Assembly: GCA_015698045.1 (NCBI GenBank)
Contig: BLAL01000302.1
Coordinates: 248,001-312,000 of the forward strand
Origin: Rhizophagus clarus
Lineage: Eukaryota > Glomeromycota > Glomeromycetes > Glomerales > Glomeraceae
Length of the DNA: 64,000 nucleotides
Reading direction: 5' to 3'
Shown: positions 12,511-24,964 of the stretch, one piece after another
Layout of the letters: each line of letters opens with the position of its first letter
How positions within the stretch are numbered: the stretch's first letter is position 1
Made by a program: the position numbers and the translations under genes
The notes under the pieces: model-generated
Databases searched by the model: none
Told to the model about the DNA's origin: nothing
The model's input: only the letters and a program-made list of their open reading frames with translations

Positions 12511-13106
12511 TTACGTTTGTTTATTCTTGGAATTCTTATTTTTCTTTTTCTTCTTTTTCTTATCTCTTTCAGCCAAATATATTGATAAAAAATCACTTCC
12601 AAATTGATTCTTTGATACATTATCGCTACTCAAAGAATTAATTTTTGATTTTTTTATGGAAATTTTGCTATCTTCCAAATCCTCATTTTTATCCGTAAGT
12701 TTTAGATTTTTTTGGATCATAGAAACTTCATCATCATCATCATCATTTTGATTTTTTCGTATTAATTTACGTTTAAGCATCATCTCTGAAACTGTTTTAT
12801 TCTTAATTCCATTCATCCCGATCCTAAAAGTCAAAAAAGATAAAGTCTAATATAATTAAATAAAAGAAATTTCTGATTTTCGTAAAAATTAACTATTGAT
12901 TGGTTATACCTAGCAACATGTCGTTCTTGAATCGATTTGGTTAATTCTTTTTGTCGTAAAAGTTCCTCTTTTTCTTCTTTTGCTTCCTCTTCAGGATCAG
13001 GAGGCGGCAACCAAGAATCAACTAAAGTGGAAACCATATCAAAAGAAACATCTAGTTTGGTGCGTAATGCTTCTAATTCTTCAAAACGTTCCTGTGAAAT
13101 GGACAT
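12511..13106 (-). CDS. Small charged protein, DUF3245-like
   Basis: Two exons, 13106-12910 and 12823-12511, join in frame (AG|G) to give 169 residues. The N-terminal half is acidic and helical (MSISQERFEELEALRTKLD) and carries a VDSWLPPPDPEEEAKEE motif. The C-terminal half is lysine-rich and ends in a KKKKKKKNKNSKNK tail. A short helix followed by WLPPP and an acidic run, then a basic end, recalls the fungal/animal DUF3245 family, a group without an assigned role; the match is from memory. I chose the ATG at 13106 because the upstream in-frame codon at 13133 is TTG. A CACGTG palindrome (13147-13154) is about 40 bases upstream. The basic tail suggests a nuclear or nucleolar place. Confidence 0.7.
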
Positions 13107-13845
13107 GTTTGTGTCGAAATTTCGGCAAGTCAAGTCACATATTTATACACGTGTTAACAAGTAACACAGAGTGAGCGTCACATCGGTTGTCTCACGTCTC
13201 ACATAAATTTATTTTTCCGATCTTTTTTTTGATCAATTTTAATTCATGTGATTTATTATATTTAAACATAAAAAATTCCTAAAGGCATTAAGCGTCCCGA
13301 AAGATGATATAACATGTACAATGCAATGGAATGTAATAAAGGACACGAATAGAGTAATTCATTTATTGGATAAAAAAAAAAAAAAAAAAATAGAAATTTA
13401 TTCTTGAGGAACTAGAAATGGATAATAATTCGGGGTTTATCGAAAAAAAAAATGCGAAAAATCTAGTTGTGTGACGTCAGGTCTCTTAGATCCGTGTGAT
13501 TTTGGTCAGTTTATTAGGATCATGCTGATTTTAACGGACTGATTTTTGATAATGCAATTTAATATCAGAAAGCTCGAGGAGGTACTTTCAAACAATGAAG
13601 TTCTACTGGTCAACGATTACATCCAAGCCAAGAAAGCAAGGCGCTTCTCGTTCAGCTGTAAATCTTGGTTAGCAAAATTCGATAAGCTAACTGAGTTTTA
13701 AATCATTAAAATCAAAAATCTAGGTGACACAGTGGTAACACATATGGCTGGACGTGCTTATCGTGTAAAGTAAAGGGGTAAAACTCCGAAACGCGCTATA
13801 TATCTATATATGTCTTAAAAATAAAGAAAATGCCGTCTTTCAAAA
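13107..13845. promoter_or_regulatory. Divergent intergenic region between the DUF3245-like gene and PSO2
   Basis: It holds the promoters of both flanking genes. ACACGTGT is at 13147-13154. GTGACGTCAGG near 13472 contains a CRE-like TGACGTCA core. A 49-codon frame at 13552-13701 is open but has no recognised features, and I do not call it a gene. Confidence 0.4.
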
Positions 13846-16706
13846 ATGTCTGAAGATAGTCCAGATTGTGAACTTTGGGATAAGAGAACAAACGAACTAG
13901 TTCAAAAAATTAGAAATACTGAAATGAAAAATTCGACTAAGCGTTCTATTACAAAAACTACTATCGAAAGCATAAAACAAGACGCGTCTTTTTCTTTACA
14001 GGCAAAAAATGAACATTCAAAAAACAATATTAAAACTCGATTTAAACAAAACAATACTAAAACAACACGTACTATTTCAACTACCAAAACGCAAACTTTG
14101 TTTTCATTTTTTACGCCAAAAATACCATCGAATAGGACGACAGAAAATAATGATAAAGGTATAAATATTAATATTGAACAGGAAAAGGATTTCTCCGATA
14201 ATGCTATTAAACGTGTAAAGTATGATAATGAATCGATAATTAAAGTCGATAATGAAATAAATATTAAAAAAAGTTCTATACAAATACCATCAAAATATTG
14301 GAATTCGATTATAGAAAATCAGCAGCAATTAGATGATAAGATTGAAAAACAAGATAGACTATTTTCTTGTGAGGAAGAATTAAATTTAACTATGAATGAA
14401 ATAAATGAAATGGTCATTATTGACGATAATTCGAATTCCTGTCCTGTTTGTGGAATATCTTTGAAAAATTTTTCATATAAAGCGAGTATACTTTTAACTA
14501 AAAGAAAGAAAAGAAAGAAAGATTCTACTTTAATAACGAGAATTTTTTATTCTTATAGAAATCAAACGAACACATTAATAATTGTATCGATAGCCCATTA
14601 AAGTTGTCCATGACAAAAAAAAATATATTTGATAAAACTGAATCATCATTACTACTTGAGCCACAAAATCCTTTATTCAGTATAGATGAAAAAGGATCAA
14701 CCAATATATTAGATGTTGGACAATTCGATAATGATTTAGTTATTGATAAGAAACAAGATCGGGTTGCGCAATCTAAAAAAGAATGCCCATGGTATAAAAA
14801 GCTGCCAGGTATGCTCTTTTTAAAAAATCAAATCTACTTTACTAAATAGTATTTCTTATATATTATAAAATAATTGTGTCAATTAGACACAAGTATAACA
14901 GTGGATGCATTCAAATATGGCAGGATTCCACATTGCACTGCCTACTTTTTGAGGTAATATGAGATGAGTTTATAAATTTTTTTTAAGAATCATTTACTAA
15001 TTTGATTATAATTTTGAAGTCACTTCCATTCGGATCATTATGGTGGATTAACCTCAAAGTGGTCTAACGGATTGATTTATTGTTCCACAGTTACCGGTAA
15101 TTTGGTAATCCAACAATTAAAGGTGGCGCGGAATTTTGTTCGTAAACTTCCTATGAATGAGGAAGTTAGCATTGATGTTAACAATGAGATTACAGTTACT
15201 TTGATTGACGCCAATCAGTAAGTTCAATTTAACCTTTTTTTTGAGACTTCATTCATAACATAATGTTAAACACGTTTTTAGTTGTCCTGGATCAGCACTT
15301 TTTTTGTTCAAAGTGAAGGATAAAAGTGGACGAATCAAGCGATATTTTCATACTGGAGATTTTCGTGCTTGTCCACGACAAGTTCTTCATTCAGCAATTG
15401 TACAACCTCAAAATCCTGCAATTGATATTCTATATCTTGACACAACTTATTTAAATCCACAATATTGTTTTCCTGCTCAAGAACAAGTTGTTAATGCTGT
15501 GATTAAACTGATTCGTAAAGCAGTTAATAGGGGTGAATTGATTCCCATGAAACGTAGTAATGGTTATAATGGACAATGGAAAAATAAGCAACCTAAACAG
15601 GACAAGTCACAACTTGCATTAGACAAATGGTTTAAAAAAACACCAACAGATTCTTTTAAACCTGGACAATTAGAAAATGTGACAAACACAGAGGACATTG
15701 TGATGGAAGATGAATTACAAAATGAAGAAAACGATGAGATCGATGAAAATGGTGATAATAGAGATATCGATGAAACAAAATTAAAGAATAGCAAAATTTT
15801 GATTGTAATCGGTACATACTTGATTGGTAAAGAGAAGGTCTTTTTTGGTAATTAGACTTATATATAATTGTCCTCTTTTATTCTATTGAAAATATATTAA
15901 CCGATCGTATCTTACTATAGGTATAGCAAAAGCCTTCCGGTCTAAGATTTACGTTACAAATGAGAAGCGAAAGATGCTTATGTGTCAGGAAATTCCCGGT
16001 ATAGAGTCACTTTTGACGGACGATCCACATCAAGCCAATGTACATGTTGCCTCTCTTATGTCCATAAAATCCGATGTAATTTTTTTATATTTAATTCTAT
16101 TGTCGATTCATATTTTAAACCTTATTAATATATTTTATATAACGCAGAATATTTTTGCATATCTTGAAAGTCTTAAACCAACGTTCAAATATGTAATGGC
16201 TTTTCGTCCAACTGGATGGACATATAAGGGACAAAAATTTTCAGCATCTTCCTCGACAGAAGAAATTCTTAACACCTCTACTCCATTTACCATTGATTCT
16301 ATAAAACCAACTTTTTCTACATCGACATGTCAAATATTTGGTATACCATATTCTGAACATTCAAGTTTTAGAGAATTAGCTGCTTTTGTAATGTCATTGA
16401 ATGTGAAACAAATTATACCAACAGTTAACATTGGGTGAGACTTTATTTTTTGATTATCTCGTGGGTTTCCCCTCTCTTCAATAAAATCCCTCCCTTCTCT
16501 TTTTTTTTTTTTTTTTTAAGAAAACCCCTTTTATTATTCTTTAAAAAAAGCCTCTATATTATTTTGACCACGTATTTATTATTATTTTCTATAGATCTGA
16601 GAAAAGTCGAGAAAACATGAATTATTGGCTTGATAATTGGCAGAAGGAAAAGGATAAGAACAAGAATATTAAAGTCGTGCCATATAATACTGTAGATCAC
16701 TGGTAA
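13846..16706 (+). CDS. PSO2: DNA interstrand cross-link repair nuclease, SNM1/PSO2 family
   Basis: About eight exons encode about 750 residues. The N-terminal third is low-complexity with a PIP-box-like TQTLFSFF (near 14094-14117), which would bind PCNA. A UBZ4-type zinc finger follows: CPVCGISL, then after an intron (14486-14558) NEHINNC, so the C2HC finger is split between exons. The metallo-beta-lactamase part begins with FKYGRIPHCTAYF and SHFHSDHYGGL, the HxHxDH metal motif (about 15020-15050). Then come NHCPGSALFLF, a FHTGDFRACP block, YLDTTYLNPQYCFP, VIGTYLIGKEK, and the beta-CASP end with FGIPYSEHSSF and VKQIIPTVN. These are the hallmarks of SNM1A/Pso2, a 5' exonuclease acting on cross-linked DNA in the nucleus. 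An acidic and K-rich insertion (about 15640-15790) lies between the TTYLNP and GTYLIG blocks. The stop is at 16704-16706. Confidence 0.92.
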
Positions 16707-16880
16707 TTCATTTTAGATTTAGAAGTATAGAAGAATAATAAATAATGAAATTTTAAGTTCGAATGGAAAATAATTTGTTTATATGTCACGTGATACTACT
16801 TTTTTAGTGTTGAAAATGATAATGTTAAAGTAGTTTTAAGTAATTTATATATTTCAATAAAAATTTAAAAGCAACGAGAA

Positions 16881-16963
16881 GCCTTCTTGGCTCAGTTGGC
16901 AGAGCGTCTGCCTAGTATATTTATGTTAGCAGAAGGTCGTCAGTTCGATTCTGGCAGAAGGCA
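16881..16963 (+). tRNA. tRNA-Thr (anticodon AGT) with a 10-base intron
   Basis: A full cloverleaf can be drawn. The acceptor stem is GCCTTCT with AGAAGGC plus discriminator A; the D arm is GCTC/GAGC; the anticodon stem is TCTGC/GCAGA; the T arm is GTCAG/CTGGC with loop TTCGATT. The anticodon loop is 17 bases instead of 7. Placing the usual intron after position 37 removes 16918-16927 and leaves CTAGTAA with anticodon AGT (Thr, ACU). The mature length is 73 without CCA. A and B box sequences fit internal Pol III promoters. Confidence 0.9.
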
Positions 16964-17519
16964 ATTGTTTAATTAAACTAGTGATTCGTGTTTAATTTCG
17001 AATCATCTAAGTTGAGGTTTTTTTTTTAAAAAATAAATAATTTATTTTTGAGAACAACATCGTTAAGATAACAGATTAATAAAAATTATAAACAATTAAA
17101 TTTAATTTTGACTTTGAGAATAAAAAGATTTTTTTGCTTGTTACACAACATCTGTATTCAATCACAAATTTATCCGCAAGATTTAAGAAAGGAGACAATA
17201 AAATATAAAATAAATAATTTTTCAATTTACCAAATTTTACAGTTAGAAACAGTATTTTACTATGATCATTAAATTTTTTAAAGGATTATAAATAAATACA
17301 ATTACCGTATTAAATTATTAAATTACTAATAATTGTTTGGAAACCATTCGCGAAAATGATATCGAGTTTCCTTCTGCAAATCGATTTGTTCATTAATAAA
17401 AAGTAAAGTATATGAATCATGTGCATGTTCTAGTCGGAATAAAGCTTTATTTTAGATAAGATCTACAGTATTTATCAAAATTAGTTTGTCGTTACCCTAC
17501 CCTAAGGAATCATTTGTCG
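16964..17519. other. Intergenic, nothing seen
   Basis: AT-rich sequence between the tRNA and the kinase relic. No coding frame, repeat or RNA gene is recognised. Confidence 0.4.
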
Positions 17520-18640
17520 TTTCATAACTCAATTGTTGAAACAGAAGAAAATAGTGAGATAGATGACGAATCAATTTATATGAACGATATTGAAACAAGG
17601 AAGGTGATTTATGGAGTATGTACAGAATGTGATAATCCTTTCACAGGAGATTCATGGTGTCAACCATGTAAATGCTAAAAGATTTAAAGAAAATTTTAAA
17701 AATTGGACCAATGGAAACTAGAATATTGATGAATATATTCAAGAACAACAACTTCTTAATGCAACACATTGGACAAGATGTTGTGAATGAATATCTTTTG
17801 AAAAATTTCAAAGTGTTACATATATTTTCTAGAGGTGGTTTTGGTAAAATTTATAAAGCTAATTAGAAGGTTATATTTATAGTTAGGATGTTCAAAATCA
17901 AAAATGGAACAAAGAATAATAAAATGAGAAACAATTTTTTTTCTTTTTTTTTTTTTTCTTTTTTTTTAAAAAAAAAACAAAAAAAAAATACACATTATAT
18001 TTTATATAAATAATATTAGGTTAAAACTTATTATCAGATTTACGGAAGTAGTTATATTGTTTCAATGTTATGAAATAATTCAAGATCCAGAAACCAAAAT
18101 TATATGATTGTTTTACAATAATTTTTACAAAGGAAATTTACGTGAAAATTTACATAAATTAAAAACATAAGTTATTCCGAAAAATTAATGGTTTTTACAT
18201 CAAATCGCTATTGGACTTAAAAATATTCATAATGCTTGGAAAGTTCATAAAGATTTTATTCATGGAAGCGGTGTATCTATTAGTGATTTAGAAATGTGTC
18301 AACCAGCAGATCATTTTTGAAGACATCAAAGATTAAAATTTGTTATCAAATAGAATTAGATATAATGAAATAATTAATAATAAATTTAATCAAGTGCAAC
18401 ATCCTCAAGCAATATATAGAATAATAAATATAATTTTTATTTTGTAGATGTTATCCAATTTATGTCAGCAAGTCAAAGTAATAATAATTGTTTTTTTTTT
18501 TATGGTCATTAAGTTTAATAGAATTTATTTATTTTTAGATTCAGAATTTCAAATTAGTGAACAATATTCATCCCTTAAAAGTGAAATTATGAATATGATT
18601 GACAACGCAATATTGTATTTACAACTTTACAGCTGGTGAA
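17520..18640 (+). pseudogene. Decayed tyrosine-kinase-like (TKL) protein kinase gene
   Basis: Translated pieces in shifting frames follow the order of a Rhizophagus-type kinase. A Cys-containing head reads YGVCTECDNPFTGDSWCQPC (about 17610-17668). A helical linker with SEIDEYIQ-like and WTRCCE elements follows, then a glycine-rich loop RGGFGKIYKAN (about 17832-17863). After a T/A-rich stretch come IIQDPETK, GNLRENLHKLKT and HQIAIGLKNIHNA (about 18080-18240), then remnants of the catalytic loop (VHKDF) and ISDLEMCQPAD. The HRD/DFG-equivalent region is broken, and frameshifts plus stops occur at least five times, so no active kinase can be made. Large expansions of this kinase group are known in R. 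irregularis; identification here is by pattern. Confidence 0.75.
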
Positions 18641-21600
18641 GGACAGTTGGATGACTTGCGATATTTAAAATTAAATCTTCAATTTATTACCATTTTTTTC
18701 GATCCTGTTTTCACCTGGTTTTTTTTTGTTTATTATTATTCTTCATATAAAGTATATTTATATTAATATATTAAAACAAGCATTGCTCCGATTTTGTAAT
18801 ATGGGTGGGTAGTGACATGGAAAACGAATATTATTTATTCTACACAATTCTTCGATTTTTATTACATAAATTTAGATGGATTAGATGGATTAAACTGATT
18901 TAAAAAATGCAAATGCAAAAATGAAAATGACTTGATATAATAAATAACTAGACATTTTGATCGCTCAAAGAAACGTATAACAATGTAGTTACTAGAACAC
19001 GAAATTAATCTCATTATATCAAATCATCAAATATCAAATAAATTCATGCGCTTAAATGTGCCTATCATAATACGAGCAAGCGAAGTTAGAAACTCGGAAT
19101 TTGTAATTAACATACAAAACTTTTTAATATAATAATTTAATAAAAGTATGTTAAATATTATTAACAACAAACTTTCTCGATTAATTAATTCCAATAGTAC
19201 TCCGTTGCTCATTTTTTTTTTTATTTATTTGACTCATTCTGAAGTTTTCCTGCTTTTCAAATTCTTCTTTGGTTCTTTTATTTGTTTTTTCCAATCTTTC
19301 AAGGTATAATACTTTTTTTTTTTTTTAACGATAATGCGTATCTTTAATTTTAAAAAAAAAGTTACATGAATAAGAAATACATAATTTGATACTATCTCCC
19401 CATGACAATTTTATAATAATCGTTGTAACTAATTATATAATGTAAATTTAATACACTTAATTACTAGTTCAATTCGGGTTAATACTTAATACCAATCTTT
19501 TTTAATTTATTAATTTTGATTAATCTGAAATTGTTATACCTTTCAGCATTAATCCCCTAGTAGAAGAAATCTCAAAAATGATGCTTTTTAGTTTTTACAT
19601 TCATTTTTAACTCAATCATATTTTAAATGTATATAATACATGGTAATAAATTTCAAATTTCTTAATCATTGATAAAATTCACGTAATTGTTAGTTCGTGT
19701 AATTGCATGAGAGAAATTTTTATTGATTAGTTAAAATATTGGTTAAAGTAATTAATTCTTAGATTCTAAACTTGCTCACGTGAATAGCAAAATTTTTTGT
19801 TAAAGGAGAAATATATTTTACTAAGTGTTTCAGTCTTTAAATGTTTATAAACCGATATATTGACTTTGTGTAACAAGTGGTTACTACTCATGTTCTTTCT
19901 AGACTCCTAGTAAGACTTAGTGATAGTGACAGCACAGGATCAGGGTCGAAAACTACATAATTTTTAACGAAACGAACAAGCTATTGGACTAGGTTAATTT
20001 GTATTATAATGTACTTATCTTATGATAGAATTGTGTTTCCTACATAATATGAGCGTATTTAATGTTAAATTAGTACTTTAAAATGAAAATTTTGTGCTTT
20101 TATGTTGTTATGTAACATTCAAGGTCAAATCAAATTTCATGCTTTGTGTAACCCAATAAAAAAAAACTGGTCAATTCCTACATTGTGAATTTGTTTAACA
20201 TTTTCTCGTCGTACACGCTTTCTCAAGGAATCGACGCTAAGATTTTTTTTTTTTTTTTAAAAAAAAAAAAAGGTCTTGCGATTATTAGGTTTGCCAGATT
20301 AAAAGGAAAACAAATTTCCTTAAAAGTAGAAAACTTGAAATGAAAAAAATGAAAAGCAAAGAAGGAAAATTAAACCAAAAAAAAAAAAAAAAAAATGAAA
20401 AAAAACGAATGAAAGAAATCCCAATATGAATCCTTCTGTAATCTTTCTTTTCTTTGATTTCGTCAATTTCATAATCTTCATTTGTATTTTATTTGTTTGC
20501 TGTGTCCTTTTGTGTGCCTTTAGACCTCTTTTATGGAACCTTTTACGCATTTCAAAACTTTTAGATCTTTTTATGAGACCTTTTATGTTTTCAAATCTCA
20601 TGTACTCAGCACAAGTTCCTCACATGAAAACACATGGATGTTAATTTTTCATCACTGCTATAATAACAAGGAAAGAAAAATCAATCTTGATCTAATGACA
20701 AGAAAAGTGAATAACCTCATTCTTTTAATAAAGAATTTATTATCATAAATTTACCTTTTGATTTTCTTCATTGTTGAAAAGCAGGCACTTAAAAGGACTT
20801 CAAGTTTGTTTTTACGCGAGAAAGACAAGAAAGACATTTTTTTCTTTAATTGAAAATATGAAATTGATCGGGAGATAATAATATATAGATTTTAAAGTGT
20901 CTCCCGCCAAAAAACTGATATTTTTGGAATGATCGACGACAATCATGACCGATTATATCATGAATTTTTTTTTCATATAAAAAATATAAAAAAAAAAAAT
21001 TCCCACACCAATTAGGAAAGAAAGATTTAGATAGATACTGATAAGTTTCGTTGTCGAGTCGTTGTTTTTTTCTTTTCTGATGACGATATTAAAGGATACC
21101 ATGTGTCAAAGAGAGGATACGACTTATTTTTTATAGGTATGATATTTTATATTAACAGTTAACATGATACAGTATATGATATATCGCTTTATAATCCGTT
21201 CTCAAAATGATTAATACCTCATGAAATATATTGCAAAGCAAGAACGATGTGTATGTAACACATAGCATAACGGGAATGTATTAATATAAAGATAAAAATC
21301 TTGTAATGTACATTATCTTGAAGCCGTGATACAGAAGCGGGCAACTTTAAAGCTATAACGATACTGCGTCATATATATTATGTATACAGTGAAATGTAGA
21401 AACGTCATAGGTTGCGAAGACGGAATAATCTCTCAGTATTTATAGCGGGTGTTATGAGAAATCACCCTCAACATCCAAAATTCTTATGTGACTTTCCGCA
21501 ATGAGTTGTTAGAATTGGTCAAATCAAGAATAAAAATTTTTTGTCTATTTAAATGAACAGTTACTTATAGATTGAAAAGTGTCAATAACGAGGCTAAGAT

Positions 21601-22392
21601 TTTTCCTTTTTCCACAAGTAAACTTTCGTCTAAAAATTTTCCTTTTCCTGCAAATAAACCTACCTTCGCCTACTTCGAGAAGTGAACGTTTTATTAACGA
21701 TTAATTCTATAGGGTAAAATAATCATTTTTCTTCTTTAACTTCCTCTTTGGCCTTAAGCTCTTTGACTTTCTCTCTAAATATATTAGCTAACATAATAAT
21801 ACTGCATTTTACAAAACATAATCATTTTTTAAAGGATTAAACTTGTACGTAATAATGTATATGATAAATGGCATAAATTTTCAAATTATACAGTACATAA
21901 TAACTTTTAAGGAAGATTCAATATTATTAGCAGTTTAAAAGCAAAGATTGAAAATTTCAAAATGTCATTAATCATTATTCTATTATTATTATTATACTTA
22001 CGAGAATTGTTCACGTAAAAATATTTAAAATCTAACAAAGAATTTGAGAATTTGATGAATTTGGTATCTATTTTTACATAAAAAATTTGTATAATTTGTA
22101 AATTTACATAATTTTTTAAACTTGTAGATTGTTTATGTGAATTTTTTGATAAGTTTTGCGATGGACAAAAATCTATTTTGATAATCAGGACGAAATAATT
22201 GTATGATGAAAATAAACCAAATAAACATGGTAGCATAATTATCTTCATTGAATAATAAAGTTGACTAAAAAAAAAAATAATATCTCGATGTTTTACAAAT
22301 GCAAAAAAGAAAAAATATATATAAATTAAAAAAGAAAAAAGAAATAGTAATATAAAATTTTATAGTCATTACTACCATTACCGTATTAATAA

Positions 22393-22423
<31 letters not shown>

Positions 22424-23076
22424 TAAATAAAATTTTTGAAATTTTTGGTTGTAAAAAAACATTTTTTTTTAAATCAGCTGCTAAACTTGTTATGTCATAA
22501 TTATATGCTATCTGATATTGTTTATTTAGATTATTTAGAATAACTTTTAAATTTCTCCTTTTATCCAGGATCGCACTCCTCACATTATAATGTATAATCA
22601 TATCAAACCTTTTTTTTTAGGTTCGTAGAAATATTAAACATGAATACATTAACAAAAAATAATAATCACGTGTAAAATACAGTTTACCATATTTAACAGC
22701 ATTAGCTGCATGATGTTTAATAAAGGAATAATGAATTATCAAATTGAATTTCAATTGTTTCATCTTTTGAATTATTTAATTGAAAAAAAAAAGTATATAT
22801 GAATAGATATATTTATTTAAAGAGAAATATGCTAGAGCTGAATAAATTTTCACATTTAGCCTATAAGGATAAGTATATGGGTTTGGACTTATACAGTATA
22901 TATAATATCTCAGTATATATAATAGTAACCGTGAAAAATGTTTTTTGTACAACCAAAACTATGAATTGTTCTTAATTGTACAGTAAAAAATGTTCTAAAT
23001 ATATAGTTATTGATTTTTTTTTTACATATAGTATGTATACACGGTATATACAGTACATACAGTGTATACATATTTT
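18641..23076. other. 4.4-kb gene-free AT-rich interval
   Basis: No gene is supported. Short frames at 19027-19212, 20320-20748 and 21907-22601 are low complexity or overlap on opposite strands. There are long T-run/A-run palindromes near 20240 and 22390. A slightly less AT-rich patch is at 21300-21480 with a TATAAAT on the minus strand near 21440. A short minus-strand frame at about 21728-21800 with a lysine/glutamate-rich end could be a last exon of an unseen gene, but I cannot join it to anything. Two CACGTG sites occur (19777, 22667). Confidence 0.35.
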
Positions 23077-24964
23077 TTACGACGATTCCATGATCCCAAA
23101 GACGCCAGTTTCAATACCATCTCGTTGTCGACGGGTAAATTCGGAACGTGCCTTATCCTTCAATTTAGATGCTGTTCTATTCTCAAGAATTTGCCCTTTT
23201 TTTCCATACTTGCTCTTTATAATACTCCATTGCTTTCCATGCCGACGCATACCATCTTCAAGCGCACTCAATTCCTGATCAGTCCACATAACTTTGTTTC
23301 GTTTTGTCACTCTTTTAGTTTCATCATAATCATAATTTATTGCTTTTCTTTTACTACGTGTTCTCCTAAAAAAACAGTATTGAATTAGTAGATTATGATA
23401 TGATATGATATGACATTGTTTAATGAAATCATAATATATAATGTCTAACCTAGGACTATTTCCAATTTGTTCATAAAGTGGACTTCCTTCTATAAGTGAT
23501 TCTTCCGAAGAAGATTGTCTAGATAGATATATTGTAAATATTAGGCATCAATTTTCGAGAAGAGATGAAATATTTCAACTTACCTGTCGTCTACCGATTC
23601 ATGTTGATCCACAATCATGCTCGCCAGAGAACTTGATGAACACTCTATTTGTTTTTGCCTAAAAAAAAAAAAAAAATCATATTTTAATGTTAAAAACTTT
23701 AGGATTATTTAAATGTTAATATAATAATTCAATTTCATACATAGGAAATGTTGCCCTTCTATTACTATTCAAATTTTCATGTTCATTTCTTGTTATTCTT
23801 CGACTTTATATAAGTTAGTAAAAAATCATTTTTAGTTGAAATCAAAATCAAATATAAAAAAATCAAAAAGATGATTTTCACTCACATTGAAGGGGAATTT
23901 AGTGATTCATCATCACTATTAGGTAATAGATCGCTTTTAGTGCGTTTCAATTCTGTATCAGCGTTCAATTCTATCGATTGACTACCACTTATGTCAACGT
24001 ATGACATTATTTGTTCTATTTCTTCTTTTTTTGAAACAGAAGAAGAATCTCCTAGATTATCACCTATATTATCAGACGAGATAGCTTCATCTTCTTCTTC
24101 GTCAGCTAATCTACGTTTCTTTACATTATTATCAACTTCTTCCATTAATACATCTCCAAAAATAACAACTTTTGCTGAATTAGTTGATGATGATGATGAT
24201 GGTATTGGAGGAGTCTCAATAGAAGTATATTTATATAATAAAGGCATTTCTAATTCATTTATCCTATTAAATATATTGGATAAACATTTAAACATATCAT
24301 CGACGAATTTTCCCCATTTAAATTCCTTCAACAACATTTCAGAATCATCAGAGTTACGTTCAATAATATTACGAACATTTATATATGTTTCCTTATATAT
24401 TGGTGGACCATTATCACCATCTTCAATATTTGGAAACATAACCTTGTACAAATTTCTTTGTTGTGGATCTTTATTAATTTTGGAAATATAAATTTGTACT
24501 CTCAAATTAAGATCTAAATCCCAAATCTCTTCAGTTTTAATCAAATTTGGTGGTACGATATAACTAAAGAAAGATGTAGCATCAACATTTTGAAAATCTG
24601 GCACAGCAGGATCAAAATTTGCGAATAATAAATTGAAAAAATGAGTAAGATTTGAACGTCTTATAATATTATCAAATGTAACATTTTTGTTTGATAAATT
24701 AAATTTGTTTATGTCTATAAAATCAGAAGATTTTAATAAAGATCTTTTGACTTCAAAAAAGCATAGGAATTTTTTTGTTGCAATCCATTTTAAATTTTTG
24801 ATTGTGGAAGGTGATTGATTTATAATCTCTTTTTCAAAATATTTTAGTTGAGCGACTAAGGAATCATAAGCTAACGTATCCAAGATATGTAAATATCTTA
24901 ATAATTCATCATTTTTAATGACGTTAGCGGTATCATTTATAGACTCTGGAGATTTAGCCGTCAT
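23077..24964 (-). CDS. TRF/Tbf1-like telomere-repeat binding protein (TRFH-like plus Myb/telobox)
   Basis: Five exons: 24964-23886, 23803-23741, 23658-23584, 23518-23450, 23365-23077, joined in frame to 524 residues. Residues ~20-240 are all-helical with ELLRYLHILDTLAYDSLVAQL and a long region resembling the TRFH dimerisation domain of Tbf1/Taz1. A Ser/acidic linker with a KKRR motif follows. The C-terminal Myb repeat (about residues 452-510) reads MWTDQELSALEDGMRRHGKQ, then W..I...YG.KG, and ends with NRTASKLKDKARSEFTRR. LKDKAR is the telobox variant seen in Tbf1 (VDLKDKWR in plants and TRF). Such proteins bind TTAGGG repeats at telomeres or in promoters. The ATG at 24964 is preferred over the in-frame GTG before it. 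The Myb part is clear; the TRFH call is weaker. Confidence 0.82.

Noticed and set aside
13552..13701. 49-codon open frame
   Set aside because: Short, no recognised domain, and lies in the PSO2 promoter region.
13726..13796. tRNA-like sequence (GGTGACACAGTGGTAACAC ... GGGGTAAAACTCC)
   Set aside because: It resembles A and B boxes loosely, but I cannot fold an acceptor stem or standard anticodon arm.
20320..20748. Three overlapping frames on both strands
   Set aside because: Low-complexity phenylalanine/lysine-rich shadows of homopolymer-rich DNA.
21907..22601. Two minus-strand frames with I/N/K-rich translation
   Set aside because: Composition is as expected from AT-rich non-coding DNA; no domain and no credible splicing between them.
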